Shown piece by piece: positions 50,861-63,199 of a stretch of 64,000 bases of DNA. The notes beneath the pieces are model-generated. The model saw nothing but the letters and a program-made list of their open reading frames with translations, did no database searches and was not told the origin of the DNA. Each line of letters begins with the position of its first letter. Within the stretch, counting starts at the first letter, position 1. This DNA is from Lumbricus rubellus (Eukaryota; Annelida; Clitellata; Crassiclitellata; Lumbricidae), in NCBI GenBank assembly GCA_945859605.1, contig OX243811.1, positions 66,130,395 through 66,194,394 on the forward strand, written 5' to 3'. Both the position numbers and the translations under genes were made by a program.

Positions 50861-51007
50861 TAGATTGTCGTGTAAAACACTCGAGCTAGGTTTTGTGTTG
50901 GGCTATCAACCGATGGATATGTAGGAATTCAACGTAGGCCTAGTCTTCGGAATCTACGCCACACGCCGCCACAGCCGCTAAGCCCTCAAGTCGTAACCAG
51001 TTGCTAG

Positions 51008-51182
51008 CAGTGGTGTAGTCCTAAAAAATGAAGTGGGGGGGGGGGAACGCTCTTTAATGAAGTGGGGGAACGCTCTTTATAATAATAATATTATTAGTAG
51101 TATTATTGTTAATATTCCATTATCTCTGGAAAAAAGTGGGGGAACGGCGTTCCCCCGCGTTCCCCCCCCGACTACACCACTG
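51008..51182 (+). mobile_element. hAT-type MITE, copy 2 (8-bp target duplication)
   Basis: Ends CAGTGGTGTAGTC and GACTACACCACTG, flanked by perfect 8-bp duplications GTTGCTAG (51000-51007 and 51183-51190). It is the same element as at 4849-5024, in opposite orientation. Confidence 0.92.
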
Positions 51183-51790
51183 GTTGCTAGGCTATCGACT
51201 ACTAACGACTTTGCTCACTTATTTTTGCCTTTGCTCCAACTCGCTCTCCAAATTTCGATATAAATTGATGAAGACGTTGAACACAGGCGTGGTGAGAACT
51301 GTTTGCCATGGGGAGTTTGAAACAAGCACCCCTAGTCTTATTTCGACCCCCCACACAGTTAAGCCATATCATTGCGCATCCATCACTTCCCAGACGTTTC
51401 TCCGGTAGGCTATACAATAAATAGAAAAGCATTTCCGTTTGCTGGTCAAAACCACCAAAGAACTAACCACGTGACACCGACCTTTCCACTGATTGAACGA
51501 AGAAACAAAATCATAAGTCTGACCCCTCCTTCACTCCCCCTTCTTCTTTCTGCAATTCTCATCCTGGACACCGGACATGAGCATCATTTGCCAATAAGAC
51601 ACGAGTCAGAGAGCAATCAGCCTACATGTATAAGCAATCAACCGATGGTCGGATGAACAGCTGCTGTACGTGGTCTCCTATATAGATGTTATTATTAGAG
51701 TTCAATTTTAGAGGGTTAACCATTGGGCTTGGCGGCGTTGGCGCATTTCTCTACATGTTTTATTTTCTGATAGGCTAACAGTAAGCTTAA

Positions 51791-51865
51791 CTCATTCCCG
51801 CCGGAATTGTTCCGATACCTATTGGGTTTATCGGGTCACCCGCGACCCGATCCGGCGGGAAAGAG
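51791..51865. mobile_element. 75-bp TTAA-flanked palindromic mini-element
   Basis: CTCATTCCCGCCGG and its near-complement CCGGCGGGAAAGAG form the ends, bounded by TTAA (51787-51790 and 51866-51869). The size and TTAA suggest an internally deleted piggyBac-type element. It shares its right TTAA with the next element. Confidence 0.65.
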
Positions 51866-51869
51866 TTAA

Positions 51870-52351
51870 CACTTGAGTGCCCAAGGTAATTTTTGGTACA
51901 CGAAGGCCCAAGGAGGGGGTCCGCGCGGACCCCAACGTTTTTTGTTAATATCTTGAGAAGGGATTGGAATATCGTTACATAATTTAGTTCTATGTGATCC
52001 CAAATGAATTTGCAATCGATTGATGTATCTTATATCACAATAACACCACCTGGTGTAAAATAATAGTGTAATAATCTCGTGATACATTTTATGCTTGTTT
52101 GCGTTATTTACCGAAGGAAACCTATACGCGTGTGTGAATATCAGCCGAATATCATGCGGTACCCTTAGTATATGCTGTGATTGTGGGGTACAGGGTAGGA
52201 CAATACTCACGAAAAATATACCATTCTATGCCCAAATGGTTGGCCTAGGAATACCTAAAAACGTTTCTGCAGATTCATAGCCTTTAAAAAGTTATCCGGG
52301 GAAAACCGGCCTGGGGTCCGGTCGGACCCCCCCCCCTTGGGCACTCGAGGG
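51870..52351. mobile_element. TTAA-flanked piggyBac-type MITE
   Basis: Ends CACTTGAGTGCCCAAGG and CCTTGGGCACTCGAGGG, bounded by TTAA (51866-51869 and 52352-52355). A GGGTCCG-CGGACCC palindrome lies inside each end. 482 bp, no transposase. Confidence 0.8.
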
Positions 52352-52502
52352 TTAATTAATGCATTTATTTTGGGAAGTTTTGAACCCATTTGACCACCTA
52401 ATTTATACGTCCACAGTCTACCTGCCTGAATCATCACTGCCACATCGCAATCGTCACAATTCAGGAGAGGCTTAAGAAGAGGGAGGAAGTATTAAGGTGA
52501 GG

Positions 52503-52850
<348 letters not shown>

Positions 52851-53264
52851 GAATCTAGCTTATGGTCTTGTGACAATAATAATAAAAAAGTTAAATTATT
52901 GCTTTTAATCAGAGAGTTGTATGCTGATTAATTTTGTGTAATTTAATGTTCGGTGTACATGTAAGCTCTTCAAATAAATAATATGGTGCTTGTCTATAAT
53001 GCCACTTGAAGTCTCTTCAGTGTTTGTAGTAATTTACAGTTTAATCTCATCTAAAATCGAGTCGCCGCGGAACTCCAGTCGGATAAAAAAAATTATCATA
53101 GACTCGTTGGGGCCATCCATATATTACGTCCATCAAACAAAAATCAAATTTAGAAACCCTTCCCCGTTGCAAGTTTTGCAAATCGTACATTTTATGGATA
53201 TTCCCATCATCCCATGCATGGCCGGGTGCATACAAAATAATTAGCTTCTCTACCTTTCCTCGTG

Positions 53265-53501
53265 CAGGGCTGAAAGTGGTCTTACGGACGAGCTGACGTC
53301 TTTGACCCGAAAATATTTCTGACAACATTGTTTTAGTAATTTGCCAAAATATTCTCCAAAATCATACCATTTTACCTATTAAAAAAATCTTTTTGCCAAG
53401 AATTGTTTAAAACGAGACCATGCAGAGACCCGGCACCAGCAGGTCACAAAAATCAATGCCGGGTCTCAGACCCAGACAGATCCGACTCACTTTCAGCTCT
53501 G
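53265..53501. mobile_element. Short TIR MITE (CAGGGCTGAAAGTG)
   Basis: Ends CAGGGCTGAAAGTGG and CACTTTCAGCTCTG are inverted with one mismatch. An internal palindrome GAGACCCGGC...GCCGGGTCTC is present. No matching 8-bp flank was found. 237 bp. Confidence 0.6.
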
Positions 53502-53904
53502 TCTCCCTTTACACAGTTAATTAACTAAAGTCATCTATAAAACATTTATTTTTTGTTAAACAATGTATTTCTTTGCTGAGATTGGTATACTGTCTAGATC
53601 TGAACAGAATTTAATTAGGCGTATAATAATATAATCAAATGCCATTTTAACTACTATAGGCTAATAATTATGATAACGAAGAGTATTAAATATGCCAATG
53701 CGAATGTCATAATTAGAAATTGATATTGCGAACGTAAGCTTATATTATTTCGTCAAGATTTCCTCCCACCAGCCGCACGCACCCACACGCAAATCGCCTA
53801 AAACCGACGACCACCCTCCCTGCGTGTGTAATCAATAGACATTGGACAGCCAATCAATTAGGCCTATTTGTCATTATTTACGACGAGCCTCTAATTTAAT
53901 TATA

Positions 53905-53947
<43 letters not shown>

Positions 53948-54063
53948 GGGAGTCAAGCCCGTCTTCTGTAATTGCATTCCGGAGAGCATGGTACCCAGGT
54001 AACGCCTGGTTTCGGCAAGTTTCGGACGGCGCTGTAGAAGTTTAAAGCTTACGATGACGACGA
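53502..54063. other. Unique DNA before the satellite; no gene seen
   Basis: Contains an AT microsatellite (about 53908-53944). No exon is supported. Confidence 0.5.
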
Positions 54064-57000
54064 ATGAATGAATTGCATTGATGAGCATTGGATGATCGAG
54101 TGAATTGCATTGATGAGCATTGAATGATCGAGTGAATTGTATTGATGAGCAATTGAATGATCGAGTGAGTTGTATTGATGAGCAATTGAATGATCGAGTG
54201 AGTTGTATTGATGAGCAATTGAATGATCGAGTGAATTGTATTGATGAGCAATTGAATGATCGAGTGAATTGTGATTGATGAGCAATTGAATGATCGAGTG
54301 AATTGTATTGATGAGCAATTGAATGGTCGAGTGAATTGTATTGATGAGCAATTGAATGATCGAGTGAATTGTATTGATGAGCAATTGAATGATCGAGTGA
54401 ATTGTATTGATGAGCAATTGAATGATCGAGTGAATTGTATTGATGAGCAATTGAATGATCGAGTGAATTGTATTGATGAGCAATTGAATGATCGAGTGAA
54501 TTGTATTGATGAGCAATTGAATGATCGAGTGAATTGTATTGATGAGCAATTGAATGATCGAGTGAGTTGTATTGATGAGCAATTGAATGATCGAGTGAAT
54601 TGTATTGATGAGCAATTGAATGATCGAGTGAATTGTATTGATGAGCAATTGAATGATCGAGTGAGTTGTATTGATGAGCAATTGACTGATCGAGTGAATT
54701 GTATTGATGAGCAATTGAATGATCGAGTGAATTGTATTGATGAGCAATTGAATGATCGAGTGAATTGTATTGATGAGCAATTGAATGATCGAGTGAATTG
54801 TATTGATGAGCAATTGAATGATCGAGTGAGTTGTATTGATGAGCAATTGAATGATCGAGTGAATTGTATTGATGAGCAATTGAATGATCGAGTGAGTTGT
54901 ATTGATGAGCAATTGAATGATCGAGTGAATTGTATTGATGAGCAATTGAATGATCGAGTGCATTGTATTGATGAACAATTGAATGATCGAGTGAATTGTA
55001 TTGATGAGCAATTGAATGATCGAGTGAATTGTATTGATGAGCAATTGAATGATCGAGTGAATTGTATTGATGAGCAATTGAATGATCGAGTGAATTGTAT
55101 TGATGAGCAATTGAATGATCGAGTGCATTGTATTGATGAGCAATTGAATGATCAAGTGCATTGTATTGATGAGCAATTGAATGATCGAGTGAGTTGTATT
55201 GATGAGCAATTGAATGATCGAGTGAATTGTATTGATGAGCAATTGAATGATCGAGTGAATTGTATTGATGAGCAATTGAATGATCGAGTGAATTGTATTG
55301 ATGAGCAATTGAATGATCGAGTGCATTGTATTGATGAGCAATTGAATGATCGAGTGAGTTGTATTGATGAGCAATTGAATGATCGAGTGAATTGTATTGA
55401 TGAGCAATTGAATGATCGAGTGAATTGTGATTGATGAGCAATTGAATGATCGAGTGAATTGTATTGATGAGCAATTGAATGATCGAGTGAATTGTATTGA
55501 TGAGCAATTGAATGATCGAGTGAATTGTATTGATGAGCAATTGAATGATCGAGTGAATTGTATTGATGAGCAATTGAATGATCGAGTGAATTGTATTGAT
55601 GAGCAATTGACTGATCGAGTGAATTGTATTGATGAGCAATTGAATGATCGAGTGAATTGTATTGATGAGCAATTGAATGATCGAGTGAATTGTATTGATG
55701 AGCAATTGAATGATCGAGTGAATTGTGATTGATGAGCAATTGAATGATCGAGTGAATTGTATTGATGAGCAATTGAATGATCGAGTGCATTGTATTGATG
55801 AACAATTGAATGATCGAGTGAATTGTATTGATGAGCAATTGAATGATCGAGTGAATTGTATTGATGAGCAATTGAATGATCGAGTGAATTGTATTGATGA
55901 GCAATTGAATGATCGAGTGAATTGTATTGATGAGCAATTGAATGATCGAGTGAATTGTGATTGATGAGCAATTGAATGATCGAGTGAATTGTATTGATGA
56001 GCAATTGAATGATCGAGTGAATTGTATTGATGAGCAATTGAATGATCGAGTGAATTGTATTGATGAGCAATTGAATGATCGAGTGAATTGTATTGATGAG
56101 CAATTGAATGATCGAGTGCATTGTATTGATGAGCAATTGAATGATCGAGTGAATTGTATTGATGAGCAATTGAATGATCGAGTGAATTGTATTGATGAGC
56201 AATTGAATGATCGAGTGAGTTGTATTGATGAGCAATTGAATGATCGAGTGAATTGTATTGATGAGCAATTGAATGATCGAGTGAATTGTATTGATGAGCA
56301 ATTGAATGATCGAGTGAATTGTATTGATGAGCAATTGAATGATCGAGTGAGTTGTATTGATGAACAATTGACTGATCGAGTGAATTGTATTGATGAGCAA
56401 TTGAATGATCGAGTGAATTGTATTGATGAGCAATTGAATGATCGAGTGAATTGTATTGATGAGCAATTGAATGATCGAGTGAATTGTATTGATGAGCAAT
56501 TGAATGATCGAGTGAATTGTATTGATGAGCAATTGAATGATCGAGTGAATTGTATTGATGAGCAATTGAATGATCGAGTGAATTGTATTGATGAGCAATT
56601 GAATGATCGAGTGAGTTGTATTGATGAGCAATTGAATGATCGAGTGAATTGTATTGATGAGCAATTGAATGATCGAGTGCATTGTATTGATGAGCAATTG
56701 AATGATCGAGTGAATTGTATTGATGAGCAATTGAATGATCGAGTGAATTGTATTGATGAGCAATTGAATGATCGAGTGAGTTGTATTGATGAGCAATTGA
56801 ATGATCGAGTGAATTGTATTGATGAGCAATTGAATGATCGAGTGAATTGTATTGATGAGCAATTGAATGATCGAGTGAATTGTATTGATGAGCAATTGAA
56901 TGATCGAGTGAGTTGTATTGATGAGCAATTGAATGATCGAGTGAATTGTGATTGATGAACAATTGACTGATCGAGTGAATTGTATTGATGAGCAATTGAA

Positions 57001-57665
57001 TGATCGAGTGAGTTGTATTGATGAGCAATTGAATGATCGAGTGAATTGTATTGATGAGCAATTGAATGATCGAGTGAGTTGTATTGATGAGCAATTGACT
57101 GATCGAGTGAATTGTATTGATGAGCAATTGAATGATCGAGTGAATTGTATTGATGAGCAATTGAATGATCGAGTGAATTGTATTGATGAGCAATTGAATG
57201 ATCGAGTGAATTGTATTGATGAGCAATTGAATGATCGAGTGAATTGTATTGATGAGCAATTGAATGATCGAGTGAATTGTATTGATGAACAATTGAATGA
57301 TCGAGTGAATTGTATTGATGAGCAATTGAATGATCGAGTGAGTTGTATTGATGAACAATTGAATGATCGAGTGAATTGTATTGATGAGCAATTGACTGAT
57401 CGAGTGAATTGTATTGATGAGCAATTGAATGATCGAGTGAATTGTATTGATGAACAATTGAATGATCGAGTGAATTGTATTGATGAGCAATTGAATGATC
57501 GAGTGAATTGTATTGATGAGCAATTGAATGATCGAGTGAATTGTATTGATGAGCAATTGAATGATCGAGTGAATTGTATTGATGAGCAATTGAATGATCG
57601 AGTGAATTGTATTGATGAGCAATTGAATGATCGAGTGAATTGTATTGATGAGCAATTGAATGAGT
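54064..57665. repeat. 33-bp satellite array, about 108 units
   Basis: The unit reads GAATTGTATTGATGAGCAAT plus TGAATGATCGAGT, repeated almost perfectly for 3.6 kb. Variant units use GAGTTG or GCATTG in place of GAATTG, GAACAATT in place of GAGCAATT, or GACTGATC. Five units are 34 bp because of the same extra G (TGTGATTGATG), at 54271, 55427, 55725, 55957 and 56948. Because 33 is divisible by three and the unit lacks stops in several frames, both strands show giant frames (up to 1374 residues; forward 11-mer IDEQLNDRVNC). These are not evidence for a protein. Confidence 0.97.
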
Positions 57666-58080
57666 GAATTGTGATTGATTGAATGAATAAGTGAATTATG
57701 GATTGAAGCATGCACAGATGGATGGACGAATAGATAAGTGAATTAAGTGATGGGTGAATGAATGGGTGAATGAATGGGTGAATGAATGGGTGAATGAATG
57801 GGTGAATGAATGAATGAATGAATGAGTGAATAAATTGGTAAATGAAAGGGTAAATGAATGAATGAGTGAATAAATTGGTAGGCCTAAATGAATGGGTGAA
57901 TGAATGTGTGAATGAATGGGTGATTGAATTGATAAATGAATAGGTGAATGAATGGGTGATTGAATGGGTGAATAAATGAGTAAATGAATGGGTAAATGAA
58001 TGAATGAATGAACGAATGAGTAAATAAGCAATTGAGCGAATGAGTGAATGAGTGAATGAACGAATGAACGAATGAATGAT
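57666..58080. repeat. Degenerate (GAAT)/(GGGT GAAT)n tract
   Basis: Continues directly from the satellite as tetranucleotide-derived GAATGAATGGGT repeats. Reverse-strand SFTHSFTH-like frames are artefacts. Confidence 0.92.
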
Positions 58081-58639
58081 GCACTGCTGGATGGATGTAT
58101 GGATACCCAAGGCACAGAAAGCACGCAAGAAAGGACAAAGGAAAAGAGGAAGGTTAAGAGGTGGGCATGTCATTCATCCGAGAAATACGGACTAACGGAC
58201 GGACGTTAGCCCGGACAACGGACTAATTTTAGTCCCATAATTCATAATAATACATCGAGAAGAATTATTATTGTTTTCTCAAATTGACTCTGTGAAGACA
58301 AGAAATTAATAGCAATTACCGTCTCATGTTTATGTGCCAATCATTTAACAGCGGTGGACTAATGGTGTCGGAAAGAGCATTTGAGTCTTGCATTGCATGA
58401 TAGCATGCTTTGATTGACAGCTCAGTTACTATGGGCCATGCATTGGACGCTGACCCATGAATGATTAACTGAGTTTATCTGAAGTTAATTTGTCGATGAA
58501 TCTGTTTCCGCATTGATACTGAAATAGTGACAAATTATTATAGTGGCACATCGAAATCAAAGTATCAAACACAATGTTGATGGAAACTTCCACGTAAATG
58601 GAAATACTAATTAGTAATTAATGGGTTTATTAATAGTAC

Positions 58640-58694
<55 letters not shown>

Positions 58695-59103
58695 TAGCCA
58701 ATATAAATAGGCCTACACACTAAACATATTCATTACTAAATTATACGGTAACACCGATTAATGGATTTATGAAGATCAAACAAATTCTTGGTGATTCTTA
58801 TAATATTGCACATACGCATTTTCTCTCTTTCTCTTCTTTTAAGACCTACTTTTCTCTTGGTGTTCTCGCATTTGGATCGCTATTGAGTGGCCATGATTGT
58901 GAGCGGTGCTAGAGATATGACTATTAGTAAATACATCATATTTCGTATGTGTAGGCACTGTACAGGCTACATAACGCATACCAGAATCGCGACAGCGCGC
59001 ATAGGCATGGCAATGGCATAGCCTTATTAAGGTCATTATATCAAAGGGCCACCAGGACACCAAGCGCAGGGGTTGACGAATCCCACACTCTGGGTGTGTG
59101 TGT

Positions 59104-59183
<80 letters not shown>

Positions 59184-59668
59184 AGGGTGGAGAAGGTGGG
59201 GGCGTGGAACGAAGACCAAAATTTTGAAGGCTGGGCTGGGTGACGGATATTCCATGCATATAATAATACAAATAATTATAATAATTTATATGAATAAAAT
59301 ACATCCTGCGCACGAGAGCATAGGAGCTAGCAGAGCATAATAATTAGTATTAGTATAGCCAATAGGAGAAGAGCAGCAAAGAGGACGTTGACATAAGATG
59401 AAGATGAGCGATAATTCAGCGAGTTTCTTTCCGGCATCGTTAGAGGTCGTTAGAGGTCGTTTCGGGTTTCCAACAGTTTACGAGCAAGGTCTGAAAGGTC
59501 AACGGAGAGACTGGAAAGCATCCATCTCTCTCTCTCTCTCGTTCCGAGAAAAGGGGTTACTGCGGTTGTTGACGATGGAAGTCATCACTCAATGGAATAT
59601 GTATGTTGCATGTATGCATGTATTGATGTATACATGCATGCGTGTACCTGGTATACATACATACATAC
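58081..59668. other. Intergenic with microsatellites; no gene seen
   Basis: AT microsatellite (about 58647-58692), GT microsatellite (about 59093-59181). No supported exon. Confidence 0.5.
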
Positions 59669-62009
59669 CAGGGGTTATTTTAACGTGCAGCTGGACACAA
59701 AGTGTGTAGTTGGAAAACAAATTTGTGCAGTTGAAAATCAGGTTTTGTGCAGTTACTTTTTTACACACAATCGCATTAACAATGTTAGTAGCTAATATAT
59801 TTTAATTAAACTAATTGTAAAAAACACGATTATAAGACATTTTGCCGTGAATTTAACTTTAAATGTCTACTGACAACTCTATTGGCATAAAATACAAGAA
59901 AACAAGTCTAGAGATAGCCTAAATGGCATATTCAAACAAGCTGTCTGATGCAAGCCATACAACGCTTAGCGAAACGAAATCAAAATTTATTGCAAGATTC
60001 CCAGTTTGTAACAAAATAATGAGTTAAAAACGAAAGTCAGGCGGAGCACAGGGCTTCTCTGCTTTTGTGTCAACAACTTCAATAATTTTAAACAATAGAC
60101 GTGAAAGCATAGGCCTATAAACATGAAGGATCGCAAACAATTTTACACGATTCAGCTATTGTATAGGACCTACGCAAAACAAGCCTTCGCGGAAGGGCTT
60201 TTTAAAGGAAATTTTAGAACTGCACAACTTCCCCAGCCTCCAAGGCCGTAGCCCGGATTTGATTTGGGGGGGGGGGGTTATTCGGCGGAGAATTTCTGAC
60301 GACCTTTTTTAGTCGTCAAAATTTCTGAAAACACCTTTTTTATTCGTCAAAATGTCTGAAGACATCTTTGCTTATAGTCGTCAAAATTTCTAAAGAACCT
60401 TTGTTTAGTCGTCAGAATTTCTGAAGACACCTTATTTTAGTAGTCAAAATTTTTGAAGACACATTTTTCAGTTTTCAAAATTTCTGAAGACACTTTTGTT
60501 TAGTTGTAAAAATTTCTGACGCCTTTTTTTAGTCGTCAAAATTTCTGAAAACACCCTTTTTTAGTTATCAGAATTTTTGTAAACACTTTTGTTTAGTCGT
60601 CAAAATTTCTCATCATCATCATCATTCGCCGCCTACTCCATCAATGGGAGCGTTGCACAATGAGTTTAATAAATGTCTCCACAGTGTTCGTGTTCAAAAT
60701 TTCTGAAGAAACCTTATTTTAGTCGTCAAAATATCGGAATGCGTTTTTTTAGGTGTTAACATTTTTGCAGAAATCTTTTTCCAGTTGTCAAAATTTCTGA
60801 AGACACCTTTTTTCAGTTGTCAAAATTTCTGAAGACACTTTTGTTTAGTCGTCAAAATTTCTAAAGACACCATTTTTAGGTGTCAAAATTTCTGTAGACA
60901 CCTTTTTTAGTCGTCAAAATTTTTGAAAACAAATTACTTAGTTGTCAAAATTTCTGTAGACACCTTAGTTTAGTCGTAAATATTTCTGAAGACACGTACT
61001 TATTTTAGTCGTCAAAATATCGGAAGACACTTTTTTATTTGTCAAAATTTCTGAAGACACCTTTGTTTAGTCGTTAAAATGTTTGAAGACACCTTCTTTA
61101 GGTGTCAAAATTTCTTAAGACACCTTTTTTAGTTGTCAAAATTTCAGAAGACCATCGGAAACGGATTTTTTAGTATCTTTCGCCTAATTTCATGCTTTTT
61201 TCGTTATGTGCAAGTGAATAATATATTCTATTATTTTTTTACATTTTCCATTTCGGATGGTGTTTTCATGGTTTTATTTCATGGTTTTTACACCATGTGC
61301 TTGTAAATGCATTATATTATTTTTAACGTTTTCCATTTCGGGGGGTGTTCAAACACCCAAAACACTCACTAGCTACGGTCTTGGCGACAATTTGCGAACG
61401 AAACTAAGATGGACCCATCAAACTCCTCCACTCAGTTTTTCTGCTGTAGGATATAGGCTTACCGTAAGCATTGCTGCAAAATAAGGTAAGCTTATTGATT
61501 TTGGTTAGGCTGGTTTCAAAGTTTATAGCTGCAAACTTCAATCACAAAACTTGCAATAGACCGACTATAATAGGCTTCTCTAAATGTCTTTTGAAAATAG
61601 CGTATTATCTCAAATCGGAAGACAATGAACTTTCAAAATAATTTTTAACTGCACAAAAATACTTTTACAACGCAATCATTCAATTTTCGTTTAATCAACA
61701 CTTCAGGCTGGCAGAACGCAGCATGTTACATACAACTGATTTTACAAAGGTTTAATGTGGAAGTTTAGTTTAGGCCTATATATGCAAAATAAATAAATAT
61801 TTTGCTTGAATTAATGTTAATTGATCTGTGTTTGTTAAGTTTAAAAAAACCTGCACACATCCATTTAAAACTGCTCATTTTGTGTAGAACTGCACGTTAA
61901 AAAAGCCCTGTTAGGCTATTCTCGGTAATGACCTATTTACTCGATGTAGGATGCTATTCTGATAGGCCTAATTATGTGCAGTTGAGAAATTTCCTTAAAA
62001 TAACCCCTG
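59669..62009. mobile_element. hAT-like element with nested relatives
   Basis: Outer ends CAGGGGTTATTTTAA and TTAAAATAACCCCTG are perfect inverted repeats, bounded by ATACATAC on both sides (59661-59668, 62010-62017). The flank is inside an ATAC microsatellite, so the duplication could be coincidental. Subterminal GTGCAGTT words repeat. Two further end pairs lie inside: AGGGCTTTTTAAAGGAAA (about 60193) with GTTAAAAAAGCCCTG (to 61910), and CCAAGGCCGTAGC (60240) with GCTACGGTCTTGG (to 61384). No transposase was seen. Confidence 0.7.
60270..61160. repeat. Degenerate tandem repeat TTTAGTCGTCAAAATTTCTG
   Basis: About 25 units of roughly 30-35 bases (followed by AAGACACC) inside the innermost element. 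It is interrupted at about 60610-60690 by a foreign CATCATCATC segment. Single copies of the related GACCTTTTTTAGTC word lie at 5180 and 31365. Confidence 0.88.
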
Positions 62010-62160
62010 ATACATACGTCATCCATGTTTCAACACAAAAGACACAAAGGACAACTGACTGGTCTTTCAATCTTTCTTATTATAATTACCAGCACGTGTG
62101 TTCCAGAGTGTATATCAAGGTGTAAATATATAAATACGTTATAATTTATGTACCAACGCA

Positions 62161-62512
62161 ATGCATACATACATACATACATACGTACGTACATACATAC
62201 ATGCATACATACATACATACATACATACATACATACATACATACATACATACATACATACATAAATACATACATACATACATACATACATACATACATAC
62301 ATACATACATGCATGCATGCATGCATGCATGCATGCATGCATGCATACATACATACATACATACATACATACATACATACATACATACATACATACATAC
62401 ATACATACATACATACATACATACATACATACATACATACATACATACATACATACATACATACATACATACATACATACATACATACATACATACATAC
62501 ATACATACATAA
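62161..62512. repeat. (CATA)n with central (CATG)n island
   Basis: About 350 bases of CATA repeats with a block of CATG units at about 62310-62344. The IHTYIHTY and CMYVCMYV frames on both strands are artefacts. Confidence 0.97.
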
Positions 62513-63199
62513 AACATACATACATAGTCATGCACACATAAATATATGTAAAACAATACGCTGGCTCCCTAACTCTGCCCGCATACAATTATTGAAAGTT
62601 CTTGTTTTAGTTCTTTAGTCTCAATTGGTTCTTGCTCTGAAGTATCTTATGATCTCATGCTTCGCCCCCTCCCTCTCTGCATGCATGCTCACTGCTTCCT
62701 CTTATAATTAATAGATTCAGAATAAGACTTGGATTCTTTGATGAGCTTGACCTCTTTGTTCCCTGCGTCAAGACTGTCAAGGCTCAACGCAGTCATTTGT
62801 CTGCAACTCTGCATAGACTCCTCTTCCTATGGGATGGACTTTCCTCCATCAGTTCGCACTGTCTTTCTTTCCTCATCTTTCTTCTCTCGCCTCAAATCCT
62901 GTCTTATTAATCTCTCGGGCTCGATCGCGCGCCATGAGAGCTTCCGAAAGGCTTTTGCTGCAGAGAGAAACGATTTATAACTGGTCATATGCAATGCAAT
63001 GCAATACAATAAATCAATAATATTGTATTGCATTGCAATTGACCACTTATAAATCATATCATGATCCAATAAAATACAATGCAATACCATACAATGCAAT
63101 ACAATACAACACGATACAATACAATAATATCAAGCATACAAACTTGCATGTAATGCGTACACAATCTGGTGCTACATAAATTCATTGCTGCTTTAGACG
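62513..63199. other. Upstream region of the terminal open frame
   Basis: Contains a self-complementary stretch near 62985-63055 (GCATATGCAATGCAATGC and ATTGCATTGCAATTG words) and an AATAC-type repeat to 63125. The piece 62720-62970 is CT-rich with small frames on both strands that I do not recognise. It may include the promoter or 5' UTR of the frame starting at 63200. Confidence 0.4.

Noticed and set aside
54064..57665. CRISPR-like regular repeat
   Set aside because: Units are contiguous with no unique spacers, and the host is an animal genome.
53900..58173. Frames of 1374, 1271 and 387 residues in the 33-bp satellite
   Set aside because: They arise because a stop-free unit of 33 bp is repeated. 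Multiple frames on both strands are open at once and the 34-bp units break them arbitrarily.
60605..60695. Short CATCATCATC-led segment inside the tandem array
   Set aside because: It looks like a small foreign retroposon fragment, but I could not define its ends or find a second copy here.
62030..62618. IHTY/CMYV repeat proteins
   Set aside because: They are (CATA)n microsatellite translations on both strands.
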